Shown: positions 29,690 through 39,300 of the stretch, one piece after another | Numbering within the stretch: position 1 is the first letter of the stretch | Layout of the letters: each line of letters starts with the position of its first letter | From: Brachypterus glaber | Lineage: Eukaryota; Arthropoda; Insecta; Coleoptera; Kateretidae | Assembly (NCBI GenBank): GCA_958510825.1 | Contig: OY294044.1 | Location: forward strand, 103,454,893 to 103,518,892 | Direction of reading: 5' to 3' | Length of the DNA stretch: 64,000 nt | Translations under genes and position numbers: made by a program | Notes under the pieces: model-generated | Told to the model about the DNA's origin: nothing | Seen by the model: the letters and a program-made list of their open reading frames with translations, nothing else | The model's database searches: none

Positions 29690-31625
29690 ATCCAAAATAA
29701 AAATGAAACATAACCTGGTATCAGAATCGTTGTTTCTTAATCCAATTTTAGAAACTGAAATAAAAATATATATTTTGAATTTAAGAAGTGGTTCAGCTGC
29801 AGGGCCTGATGGCTTAACGTCAAAATTATTAAAATCAATTCATATTAATATTACTAAACCCCTCTGTCATATTATGAACTTAGTTTTAGAAACTGGTAAA
29901 ATTCCTACGTCAATGAAAGAGTCTGTCGTAACCCCGATATATAAATCAGGAAATAAAAACTTAACGACAAACTATAGACCAATATCGGTAATAAATTCAT
30001 TCTCAAAAATCTTTGAACAGTGCTTAAAAGAACGACTCATGAGTTACTTAGAAAACAAAAATATCTTAAGTATCAAACAATTGGGCTTCAGGAAAGATAT
30101 AAGTACAGAACACGCAGTTATGGAATTTGCTAGATCTGTTATTAATAGTTTAAACATTAATAAAAGATGCTTGGCTGTATTTCTGGACCTGGCCAAAGCG
30201 TTTGATACAGTAGATCATAATATTTTACTAGAAAGATTGAAATATATTGGCATAAGAGGCATTGCACTTTCAGTCTTTAAAAATTATTTATCTGAGCGTT
30301 ATCAACGGGTTAAAATTGAAAATAAATTAAGTGATCCCTTAACTGTTGCCAGGGGTGTGCCCCAGGGAACAGTTTTGGGTCCAATATTATTTTTAATTTA
30401 TATTAACAGCATTTACAGTATAATTAATTTTTCAGGTGAAACGCTTTCTTATGCCGATGATACTGTAATTGTATTTGTAGGTGACTCATGGGCCGAAGTC
30501 TATAAAAAAGCAGAGGAGGGATTAAAACAAATTAAATCTTGGCTGGATATGAGCCTTCTTAGTTTAAATGTAGATAAGACAACATTTCTAACTTTTTCTT
30601 TAACGGCTGCTGGTCAACCAGAAACCGATAACATAAAAATTCATGAGCAAGATATGTGTATGGTTAATTGTAACTGTCCCATAATAAGACGCTCCACTAA
30701 TGTTAAATATCTCGGTGTAATGGTTGACCATCACTTTAAATGGAACATTCATACAACTTATCTACAAAAAAGACTGAGGAGGACCACCCGAAAATTCTAC
30801 CAACTACGCGATATCTTAAATAAAAAACTGTTAATAATAGTTTACAGAGCCTTGGTTGAATCTCTACTCAGATACTGTATTTGTATATGGGGGGGACTTC
30901 AAGACAATAACCTGAATGACCTAGAGGTGACGCAGAATATGATATTGAAAATAATTTTGAAGAAGTCAAGAAGGTACTCAACTGAATCGCTGTTTAGAGA
31001 AAATGAAATTTTATCTATTAGACAATTATTTATTTATCAGGTTGTGTTATGGACCCACAAAAACAATAAACCTTCAAATACATTCTTAAGTAAAACAAGA
31101 GCTGCATCACACCTAAGCTTACCCATACCTCTGTATAAAAAAACCAACACTCAACGATATATTTTTTACTTTGGGCCAAAGTTCTATAACAGCATTCCAG
31201 TCGAAATTAAAAGTATTAAAAATTACAATAGTCTTAAAAAGGAACTAAAATTATATGTCATAAATAATTATCATTTGTTAAAACCTATTTTTGACAATGT
31301 TATAAAATAATAATAAGAAGTTATTTTCTTTTACCGCATCAAACTTTTTTTTTTCTTTCCACAACATTAATGTTTTTTTTTTCTCCTTATTTTTGCTGTC
31401 AAACTAATACATATTTTTTTTTTACTTAACATTCTATTAATTTGATTGGATTTTTTTTATGAGTTTTTTTTTATTTATATAATATGAAAAATTATAACTA
31501 ATACTGTAGGATACCGCACACAAATTTTAATTTAGGCGGATCATTTAATGTTAAATTTTTATATCTGTAATTAATTGTAATTGAATAAATTGAATAAATT
31601 GAAAAAATAAATTGAAATTGAATTG
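29690..31625 (+). mobile_element. 5'-truncated non-LTR retrotransposon
   Basis: Contains the RT frame 29703-31310, a T-rich 3' UTR and a 3' end of TTGAATAAA-like repeats (about 31580-31625). The apurinic endonuclease domain expected upstream is absent, which is normal 5' truncation. It is nested in the hairpin MITE. Confidence 0.8.
29703..31310 (+). CDS. Non-LTR retrotransposon reverse transcriptase (535 aa, intact)
   Basis: The RT of a LINE copies its RNA at a nicked target. Motifs in order: AAGPDGL (32-38), NYRPISV (90-96), GFRKDISTEHAV (128-139), FLDLAKAFDTVDH (160-172) with a catalytic Asp, ARGVPQGTVLGP (216-227), and SYADDTVIV (249-257) with the catalytic Asp pair. The thumb and a C-terminal region follow, with YFGPKFYNSIPVEIK near residue 490. 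The frame is unbroken, so this copy is young or recently active, but it lacks ORF1 and the endonuclease and begins at whatever Met survived truncation. It is a jockey/CR1-type RT by overall pattern; I do not assign the clade. Confidence 0.92.
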   Translation: MKHNLVSESLFLNPILETEIKIYILNLRSGSAAGPDGLTSKLLKSIHINITKPLCHIMNLVLETGKIPTSMKESVVTPIYKSGNKNLTTNYRPISVINSFSKIFEQCLKERLMSYLENKNILSIKQLGFRKDISTEHAVMEFARSVINSLNINKRCLAVFLDLAKAFDTVDHNILLERLKYIGIRGIALSVFKNYLSERYQRVKIENKLSDPLTVARGVPQGTVLGPILFLIYINSIYSIINFSGETLSYADDTVIVFVGDSWAEVYKKAEEGLKQIKSWLDMSLLSLNVDKTTFLTFSLTAAGQPETDNIKIHEQDMCMVNCNCPIIRRSTNVKYLGVMVDHHFKWNIHTTYLQKRLRRTTRKFYQLRDILNKKLLIIVYRALVESLLRYCICIWGGLQDNNLNDLEVTQNMILKIILKKSRRYSTESLFRENEILSIRQLFIYQVVLWTHKNNKPSNTFLSKTRAASHLSLPIPLYKKTNTQRYIFYFGPKFYNSIPVEIKSIKNYNSLKKELKLYVINNYHLLKPIFDNVIK

Positions 31626-31739
31626 AAATTTATTTGTTTGGCTGGAAAGTGTAGCACAAATGAGATAGAGATAGGGTAGACGTCTTTTGTTTCATAATTC
31701 TAGTTGTAGAGAGCTCCATTGGGTTGGCTCGCGAGTTAT

Positions 31740-31915
31740 TGAAACCGAAATTCTTTTTTTTTTTTTCAGTATTTTGAATGCATTTCAACCATGTAGTAAA
31801 CACGGTTCGAAGTTATTCACTTTTTGTCTGACTGTTTTCTCAGTTTTCTTGTACAATTTGTTCATTTATAATGCAAATATCAATTTCAAAGCAAAACTCA
31901 AATAACCTATGGGAC
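31740..31915. other. No identifiable feature
   Basis: AT-rich. A 72-codon plus frame that crosses the MITE end has no known domain. Confidence 0.35.
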
Positions 31916-32787
31916 AACACGTTTTTTAATCGCAAAAAAGGGTCACGTCACCTTTTTCAAAGTTTATTTTTGTTTTTTTATTTTATTTTTTTAATATTAT
32001 AATATAATATTAATTATAATATTATTAAACCGTCTCGTTTATAATTAATAAGTAAGGGAATGTAACTTTGCTTTTAATTGGCCTATTTATTAAAAATTTA
32101 TGAAGGACATAATATGTACTATCCGGGGGATAAGTGAAACGACTCTTAAAAAATTCTAGATTTAAATTTTCATGTTTTGGGGTTCAACCCTGCTTGATTA
32201 AAGATTAATTTATAACATAGTTTCAGTTTTGTAAAATTAAGTATGCCTTGGAAATTCTCAAAAAAACTATTTTTGTGTAAAGTACCTTTTATGTGGCAAA
32301 TACAACAAAAAGTTATTAAGAAAAGTTGTTTAGAATCAACATCTAGACCTCTATACCAAATTTCAAAATTCTTGGTCAACTATGATTTTTCAAATTTTTT
32401 TTTATTTTTTTTCCAACATAGTAGCTTTTTAGTAATAGATATGTCAAAAAGTTATTCAGAAAAGTTGCTTGAAATCAAAATCTAGGTCCGTATACCAAAT
32501 TTCATAATCCTCGGCCAACTTTAATCTCTCACATTTTCTTTTACTAAATATTTAATATTTCATTGTATTACAATATTAAATATTTCATTTCCAAATCAAA
32601 GGATTTTACTTTTAACAAAGTTGGCCGAGGATTTTGAAATTTGGGACACGGACCTAGAATTTGATATCAAGCAACTTTTCTGAATAACTTTTTGATATAT
32701 AACAGAAAAAATATTTTGGAATTTTTTTTAAAAAAAATGAAAAATCATAGTTGGCAGAGGATTTTGAAATTTGGTATAGGAGCCTAG

Positions 32788-32935
32788 GGAGCGTTCAAGT
32801 ATTACGTAACGCAAAATTTTGACAATTTTTGACCCCCACCCCTCCATGTAACGCGGCGTAACATTTTCGAGACCCCCCACCCCCCCTATTTCTTACGTAA
32901 CATTTTACAAAAAGTAAAAAAAATGAAAGGAAATC
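32788..32935 (+). repeat. Partial GGGAACGTTCAAG MITE
   Basis: GGAGCGTTCAAGTATTACGT, then CCCCCACCCCTCC and TCTTACGTAACATTTTAC. The right terminal repeat is missing. It inserted after CCTAG inside the nested palindrome. Confidence 0.6.
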
Positions 32936-32961
32936 TTGCTTTATGGTTTAAACCGATTTTT

Positions 32962-33072
32962 AACCGGTTATTGCTTCCGTGTTTTAACCCAAAACCGGTT
33001 TGATGTTATTTCCAAAACCGGTTAACTGAAAACCGGTTAACCGAAAACCGGTTAACCGAAAACCGGTTATTG
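32962..33072. repeat. Minisatellite of AACCGGTT sites
   Basis: AACCGGTT occurs six times, at 32962, 32993, 33016, 33031, 33046 and 33061. The last four are exactly 15 bp apart in a unit AACCGGTTAACCGAA. Each site is a perfect 8-bp palindrome and equals the known Grainyhead-factor consensus, but a regulatory role is only an inference. Confidence 0.85.
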
Positions 33073-33430
33073 GCTATGGTTTTCCATCTCTAATTGTTTT
33101 TGTTTAGAGGATTTAGTTAACTGTTAACCACGCCGTGTGCAATAAAATTTGTAAGGAATACGTCTCTTTAAGCCTAGATCATTGTTAAAAACGTGATCCA
33201 ATAAACATTTTATAAGTTTATAATTTTTTAAGTGTAAAAATTCCAAGGCATACTTGATTTTCCAAAACTGAAACTATGTTACAAAGTAAATCTTTAATCA
33301 AGCAGGGCTCAACCCAAAAAAATAAAAATTTAAATCGGGAATTTTTTACCTTTTACAAGAGTTGTTTCACCTATCCGGGGACACACTGTCCTGTCCTACA
33401 TATGTTATACTTTTTTGCGATTAAAAATAT

Positions 33431-34335
33431 ATCGTCCGATAAATTATTTTATTTTTGGTTTTAAATCGATTAAAGTCAAACAAAAAGCGAATAACAGCGA
33501 ACCGTAACTTTTGAACGAAATATCCGATTAAAACAGCTTTTACTAAACGATTTAGGACTTAAGGCCTATCCAGAAGTTAGCATAAGAACATAAAACATAA
33601 GAATGCGGTGCCGTGATTGGCTTCTTATGCGAGCCTGTGAATAGGCACTTAAGATAGAAGATAAGTAAATTAAGGAGGCGAGATAACAGTCCACTGCCCA
33701 ATTATAGAGTTGAAATTTCATTAAGCTTAGGTTAGGGTAAATTTTTGAAATAATGAAAATCAGTATGCGTATACGTATGTATACATACGTATACATACGT
33801 AGCAATAGCTACTGACCTATTTGTAAAAAATAAAAATGGCGGAACAAAGAAGTGCCGTAGTTATGTTTACCATTTTTAATGATTTTTAGAAAATTTAAAT
33901 ATATTTAAATTGACTTCGGCATCTTGGCTTTTCGCATAAACCCCTTTTCAAATAATCTGCATAATCCAATTACAGGCTAATGTTCATGTTACTGCCCTAT
34001 TAGTTAGATAAGAAGGCACTGCATGTAGTGTTCCAGCCTATGAGAGCCTCTCATTGAGAGGACGTACCAGTTAGCCAAACTTATATTGACAATTAGTCCG
34101 GGTAAAGTAGGATGTAATTCTAAAAATAAACATTCCCAACCGAGAACTTTTGGTAACAAAATTGTAAGCCAAATTTTAAGTCTCTAGCTTAAATCGTTCT
34201 CAAGTTATTGTGGTTCCAAGATTTTCTGGACAGAACGAGATCCCGAACGATGTTTTTTTCAAAATCAATTTTTATCGACATAAAACTTTTTAACGTTTAA
34301 ACAAACAATCTACTATAAAATACTAATTTTTATTT
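33431..34335. other. No identifiable gene
   Basis: Includes a small perfect palindrome near 33767-33800 (ATACGTATGTATACATACGT). Otherwise it is AT-rich non-coding sequence. A 79-codon minus frame over the palindrome is not credible. Confidence 0.35.
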
Positions 34336-34339
34336 TTAA

Positions 34340-34740
34340 ACTGAAAAACAAATTGCTTCCTAATTATTTGAATAATTATGTACACTTTGTGCATGAAATA
34401 CATGAGCATAACACTAGACATAGAAACAATTTTTACATTAGTGACTATAATAGTGACACTATCTTTGAATTTGGATTTACTTTGTTTAACGAAATGCCGA
34501 ATAACATAAAGGAGATTGGTAGTTTAAATATTTTTAAAAGAGAGTGTAGGACTTATATTAAAAATAAATACAGCTATCAATAGGCTGTGCTATGTATGCT
34601 AGGTTTTAATATTTTAATTACGGTGTTGTATTTTTACTGTGTTGTATTATTGTTTTTTTTTAAAGTATTTTTAAGTATTGTGTTGTATTATTTATTATTA
34701 TTTGTATTTAAGAGCTAACTTGCTAATAAAGAGTTATATA
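34340..34740 (+). pseudogene. Non-LTR retrotransposon 3' end (RT C-terminal fragment)
   Basis: The frame to 34583 encodes an RT-type C-terminus (HNTRHRNNFYISDYN, then FNEMPNNIKEIGSLNIFKRE, then KNKYSY and stop). It is followed by an AT-rich 3' UTR ending near AATAAAGAGTTATATATAAA. The region upstream does not continue as RT, so the element is heavily 5'-truncated. Confidence 0.6.
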
Positions 34741-34879
34741 TAAACGTCATAAAACGCAAAAATAAGCCAACAAATTGATTTTTTTCACGAATACAATGCT
34801 TTTCCAAATATTTTGAAAATTTTGAAAATAGGAAAGCAAATAATAAAATAATATAATAATGTATTATCATAGAGAAGAA

Positions 34880-35530
34880 AAGAGGACTAAAAGTCCAGCC
34901 TGCGCAAGATTATTTTGTGACAGAACGGGGCAGCGAAATGACGAAACGCAATTTATCTGACCTTGCGCAGTACGCATGTCTGTCAACTGTGAAATACTGT
35001 CGGTCGTAAAACAATTCATCACCCCAGTATTCATTTGTCGTATCTCCAAAAATCCCCCAGTAAAAATCTCAAAATGTCCGAAAATAGAGATATGGCAAAC
35101 CAATACTGGGGTAACGAATATTAGTAGTTTGTTTATACTAACAGTTCTGTCAGATAGTCGTTTGTTTTTGTTTATTTTTCGACTTCTATCGTTTTAATTG
35201 TTTTTTTTTGCTGCATTTGTTTATAACTTTAAACATGACCTGTATTGTTGCTTTATGAAGAGCAAAGGGTCAATCCCTGATGTACTCAAAGTAGGTGTAC
35301 AAAATCCCGAAATTCAAACACACCTCGAAAAATTCTTATAAAATAAGTAAAAAAAACTATTTCGACGTTTCTTTGTAGATATTTATTGTTTTTTGTTGCA
35401 TTTTTTACCATTTTTATTTGACACATAAAACTAAGGTTAAAAAATACTTGTCAAAAACAACAACAATAGTGCGCATGTGAAAGTTTATCGCAGACGCGCA
35501 AGGCACATTTATCACACTTTTCCGCAGTGA
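34880..35530 (+). repeat. Repeat S, copy 1
   Basis: Matches 50560-51190 in reverse orientation. Landmarks: CTGCGCAAGATTATTTTGTG, GACCTTGCGCAGTACGCAT, a hairpin with arms CATCACCCCAGTATT/AATACTGGGGT (about 35015-35112), and ACTATTGTTGTTG-type words near the end. A small frame ends QTHLEKFL in both copies (see findings). Confidence 0.75.
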
Positions 35531-35602
35531 CTTTGGAGGTCCTTCCTATGTGTATTATTCGTATTTTCTTTTCAAAAGTCATAAATAAAAAATCAAAAAA
35601 GT

Positions 35603-35955
35603 CCAAACGTTTCTAACACCCAAAAACCTCAAAATTAATAAAAAATTAAAACGTTTCTAACACCCAAGAACCGCAAAATTAATTTTTTATTAATTTTGCG
35701 GTTCTTGGGTGTTAGAAACGTACAAAAAACAATATGGTTTGCCGACTAGTTTCGTTTATTGTATATAAACTTTCTCAAGGCTGTAAAACAAAACGAAAAA
35801 TATTTTAGGTACAAAAAAAGTTATGTTTTGTACCTAAAACATTTTTTTTTGTTTTACAGCCTTCAGAAAGTTTATATATAATAAACGAAACTAGTCGGCA
35901 AACCATATTGTTTTTTGTACGTTTCCAACACCCAAGAACGGCAAAATTACTAAAG
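35603..35955. repeat. Two nested palindromes (CGTTTCTAACACCCAAGAAC)
   Basis: 35651-35721 is one palindrome (CGTTTCTAACACCCAAGAAC, complement after an AT-rich apex). 35698-35940 is a second, nearly perfect, with arms of about 120 bp (ATATGGTTTGCCGACTAGTT, AAACTTTCTCAAGGCTGTAA) and apex near 35822. An extra half repeat is at 35607-35630. It is non-coding. Confidence 0.88.
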
Positions 35956-35970
35956 ATTATTTGTTATTAC

Positions 35971-36221
35971 ATTAGATCATATATACATAGATATGGCATT
36001 AATGTTGATTTGTTTTATGTAGAACATATACAAAACCAATTGTACACAAACCACTATATTGGTGAGGTTGCGTGGAGGTGAAGTATAACTTATTTGTTAA
36101 CAAACCACTATAGCGGTGGGTGGTGACCAGAAACGGGAAGGTGAAATCTACCTGGATATAGCAATGAAAACATTTCAGTTTGACTTGGACTCAAGGCGCA
36201 TCTATGTATATATGATCTAAT
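35971..36221. repeat. MITE with TIR ATTAGATCATATATACATAG
   Basis: ATTAGATCATATATACATAG and complement CTATGTATATATGATCTAAT bound 251 bp. Inside, ACAAACCACTATANNGGTG is present twice (36047 and 36099). Confidence 0.8.
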
Positions 36222-36840
36222 AATATTACTATTAAATGTCGTTTCTTAAGGAGAGTACCCATGTATTTACCCTTTACATGAAGTCACGAGGATTTAGTAC
36301 TCTTCAAATTTTTAAGTAGCGCATTAAAAGGTGTTTCTCGGACTATAAATCTAGCCAAAGTTTCATGGGAACAAAGCCAATTGCTGGAACAACAAGGATA
36401 CAAGTAAATATGTACGTAAGCCTAAACTAAATAGAACCATAGTTCGTGGATTATTTTGGCTACACCTATTATACATTAAATTCCGGGCACCTAAAAAATT
36501 GACATTTTTTAAATTCAAATATTTCGAAAACTAGTTAATGGATTTGACTGATTCTTTTTTTGTTTTGAAGCTTAAACATTCTCTACTTTTTTTTAAGAAT
36601 GATTAATTTTTTTTTTCGTATTAACAGCGACAAATAATGTACAACTATGTTTTTCACCCGATCTTCTAGGACTTGCATGGTACGCCACTGCAACTGTTTA
36701 TCAAATTATTAAAGTCTTTCTTATTGCCGCAATTTTAAAGAATATTTTCTTTTTTATTTTTTTACGTTTTTACTTCTGGTTTAGGAGATATCAGGATTTT
36801 CCTGGAAGTTGTCATTTTTTTAGTTAACTTAAAAAGTACT
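36222..36840. other. No identifiable gene
   Basis: AT-rich non-coding sequence. No exon, TIR or repeat shared with other parts was recognised. Confidence 0.35.
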
Positions 36841-36844
36841 ACAT

Positions 36845-37150
36845 GACATTCATGAGGTGGTCTCGTTTTAATTTGATGCTCGGATAGTGCCGGGTAAGTC
36901 GGATAATTAAAATAAATCCAATCGTTTTAACGCAATTTTACTTAAAACCGGCTTAATTTGGTTCTACCAACCACATTTTTATAAAATGATCGGATAACTC
37001 GGATAAGCCGGATAACTTGATTAAGAGGTCACTCAAATATTACGGTATCTTTTAAATGCCGCTAAACTTGATTCTGTGGACCTGTATATTAAAACACCAA
37101 GAGAAAATTATTAAATTTGTGATTATACCATAAGGCGTTATTATATTAAT
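36845..37150 (+). repeat. Repeat V, copy without the TA-element (empty site)
   Basis: Matches 62380-62630 plus 63536-63600: CATGAGGTGGTCTCGTTTTA, ACTTAAAACCGGCTTAATTT, GGATAACTCGGATAAGCCGG, GTCACTCAAATATTACGG, AACACCAAGAGAAAATTA. The position of the element in the other copy corresponds to the TA near 37085, so this copy is an empty-site control. Confidence 0.85.
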
Positions 37151-37278
37151 CTACAAGTTTTGTGTCTCTGAAAAGTAAAAAATAAAAAATAAGTCGGTGC
37201 CAATTTCACAGCAAACAATTTAACAACAAAAACAATTTAAAGAACTTTCACTTTCGGGTTTAGACCGTGTTAATGGAT

Positions 37279-37338
37279 TTTCACTTTCCGACGTTTCGTC
37301 TCTTACTACTAGAGACATCTTCAGGGATTAATCTGAAA
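37279..37338 (-). ncRNA. Hammerhead-like motif, left arm of palindrome
   Basis: Minus-strand mirror of the motif at 37342-37401 with the same core (CTGAAGA, GAGACGAAAC, GTC). The two motifs are complementary, so a transcript through both would pair with itself rather than fold two ribozymes. Confidence 0.5.
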
Positions 37339-37341
37339 CAG

Positions 37342-37401
37342 TTTCAGATTAATCCCTGAAGATGTCTCTAGTAGTAAGAGACGAAACGTCGGAAAGTGAA
37401 A
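37342..37401 (+). ncRNA. Hammerhead-like motif, right arm of palindrome
   Basis: Stem I outer TTTC/GAAA, internal loop, inner TCC/GGA. Core CTGAAGA (37356-37362), stem II GTCTC/GAGAC, core GAAAC (37383-37387), then GTC with predicted cleavage after C37390. Core bases match the hammerhead consensus except for one extra T before stem II. Terminal repeats of Penelope-like elements carry such motifs; activity here is unproven. Confidence 0.55.
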
Positions 37402-37557
37402 ATCCATTAACACGGTCTAAACCCGAAAGTGAAAGTTCTTTATATCTTAATGGCCGTGAAAGCTTAAAATCTAAAACAAAAACAATTGTTAGTATTTAAT
37501 TTAGGGAGTGATGAAATTGGCACCGGCTTATTTTTTAATTTTTTACTTTTTAGAGAC

Positions 37558-38578
37558 AGAAGTCGGTTCATTTTTTTTGCGAAAAGTTTTTATTTGATAT
37601 TACCTACACCCTGTATTATAAGGCTGTATAATTTTAACATTTATAAGTATTAATCGGAATAAATTCAGTTATGACTCATCAATGTTGAAAATAAACACAA
37701 TAATTTTGCCGAATTATGAGGGAAATTTTTATAAAGGTCACTAAATCGAAACATTTGACGACTAATTTGTTACACACAACAATATTGAACATACATATTA
37801 ACTATAAATATGTAAATATATCGGTGTTTTTCGAAGAAAATAAAAATGTAAATATTTAAAACCTCGCGTCCACGATAGAATCGACGCGGCGCCTATGCGA
37901 GCACTGGAAATTCGCCGATGACTGTTTATAAGTTTAAAAACTGATGCTTTCAATTAAGGTAAATTAATTTAAGGTACAATAAACATAATAAATTTTATAT
38001 CGTAAGTACTTAGTTTTTTGTTACTTTGAATTACCCATCTAGACATAATAATTTTTGGATGGATATATTTAATACTTCAATTTAGACCCTAAATCTGAAA
38101 GTTTTTGCTTATAAATTTTATTTATGTTCAGACTCTTGAAAGAAGATTAAAATGATGATCCTAACAACCACTTTTATGACAGCCTTTAACATTTCAAATA
38201 AAAACAAACCGTCAGGTACACTTTCCAAAATATAATTGCTTTGATCTCATACGCGTAGTATAAAAAAATATATTAAAAAGAGACGCCCCTTTATTACTTT
38301 CCCCAAGGAAAGTCCTGCGTTAGTAAAAAAATGTCGAAAAATTTTTATTGCTTCTTTTTACGTTTCAAAAAGAAATCTTCTTATCTATTGCTTAACTGTA
38401 CGCGGATAGTATACGATAGGGTAGATGTGGGACAATAGTATTTTTTTTTTCTTAAACAGAAATAAATTTAAAATTTCTAAGGAGTAGTATACTGAGAATA
38501 TGTTTCTATATTAATTACTGAACAATTTTAAATATTAGTTATTAATTATATATTATATAATATAATGTAATATATATA
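37558..38578. other. No identifiable gene; short shared repeat near the end
   Basis: Mostly AT-rich unassigned DNA. 38300-38400 (CCCAAGGAAAGTCCTGCGTT, TTTTATTGCTTCTTTTT) resembles 48530-48600 and belongs to the GTCT-linked repeat surroundings. Confidence 0.4.
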
Positions 38579-38579
38579 T

Positions 38580-39025
38580 ACAGGGTGTCCGGTAACTCGC
38601 ATCTAAGCGGGAAACCACAAAATCATCTGCCAATAAAAAAAGTATCTGCAAAAGATTAAAGTTTTATCTTAAACGGTTACTGATATAAGAACATTTTTTT
38701 TTGACCAATACCAGAAGAAGTTAAATACACCTTAAAACGTGAATAAATTACTCATTAAGATGTTATGGAAACATACCTGAACTTTAAGGTAACTATTTTG
38801 ATTGTTGCTATGGAAATTTGTAATGAAGTTTGGCAGTATTTTTTTTGAGAAACTGACAAAAAAATGTTTACAAGTAGAGAATATTCTGAAATGGTTATTT
38901 TATATGGAGGATGTGGCAAAAATGCAGAAAAGGTAGCCAGAGTATAGTAAGAAATGTACCCCGAATGAGTTCACCACGCCCTTGTATTTAACGGCCGTAC
39001 AACGTTTGATGGAAGAAGAAGATTT
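38580..39025 (+). pseudogene. TE relic with DUF4817-like N-terminal helix-turn-helix
   Basis: The left end is ACAGGGTGTCCGGTAACTCG, a common transposon terminus. At 38864 a frame reads MFTSREYSEMVILYGGCGKN, then AEKVARV, two stops, then EMYPE. After a frameshift it continues LTAVQRLMEEEDFR. The spacing EY-M-YG-C-NA-A-R-YP is that of the DUF4817 domain found at the start of many arthropod TE-encoded proteins. It is truncated after about 55 residues and disabled by stops and a frameshift; no transposase catalytic part remains. Confidence 0.6.
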
Positions 39026-39029
39026 CCGT

Positions 39030-39300
39030 CAAAAAAAAAATCTGTCTGTCAGTCGCTCGGTCGGTCTGTCGGTCTTTGTGTCCGGGAAATTTGTGACCAC
39101 GATAACTCAAGAACGCTTTGGGCTAAAGACTTCAAATTTGGTCCACAGGTTGATTATCCAAAGTTCTAGGCTGGGATTGTTTTTTGTAAAAATCGGGTTG
39201 GGGTAAGGGGGTAAAAACATTTTTTTTCAAAAACACATTTTAAATTTATTTTTCGTTTTACGAAAGAACAAACTTTTTTTGAAAAAAAAAATTTCTTTTT
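39030..39300 (+). repeat. GTCT-linked dispersed repeat (GATAACTCAAGAACG family)
   Basis: GTCTGTCAGTCGCTCGGTCG, then ACCACGATAACTCAAGAACG, TTCAAATTTGGTCCACAGG, CCAAAGTTCTAGGCTGGG, and GGTTGGGGTAAGGGGGTAAA, then A-rich. The block at 48625-48830 is a close relative. Confidence 0.75.

Larger units (their letters stand above)
29379..31731 (+). repeat. Hairpin-bearing MITE, copy 2, split by a LINE
   Basis: Left part 29379-29690 starts CAATGGCGATTTCTCCCG; right part 31625-31731 ends GAGAGCTCCATTG. A 7-bp target duplication GGTTGGC flanks it (29372-29378 and 31732-31738). It is the same element as 12372-13868. The LINE entered the right arm of its AACAAATACAGTATTTATTT palindrome. Confidence 0.78.
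31920..33430. repeat. Nested palindromes (foldback element with insertions)
   Basis: Outer inverted words TTTTTAATCGCAAAAAAG near 31924 and 33410. Next level: TTGATTAAAGATT...GTTTCAGTTTTG at 32195-32235 against 33265-33305. Inner level: CAGAAAAGTTGCTTGAAATC...GGCCGAGGATT arms around 32565. The unit ending in GACCTNTATACCAAATTTCA is also present as a direct repeat. A MITE fragment and the AACCGGTT array (32788-33072) interrupt the right side. Minor frames inside are shadows. Confidence 0.65.
37164..37557. repeat. Palindrome of two Penelope-type 3' ends
   Basis: Both arms (about 190 bp) carry the sequence found downstream of the Penelope ORF at 58517-58625: CAGATTAATCCCTGAAGATG, GACGAAACGTCGGAAAGTGA, ATCCATTAACACGGTCTAAA. 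The apex is GAAACAGTTTC at 37335-37345. Outer words (GTCTCTGAAAAGTAAAAAAT and complement) extend the palindrome. There is no coding. Confidence 0.88.

Noticed and set aside
33566..33805. 79-codon minus frame with YTYVYIRIRI repeats
   Set aside because: It runs across the ATACGTATGTATAC palindrome; it is repetitive and has no domain.
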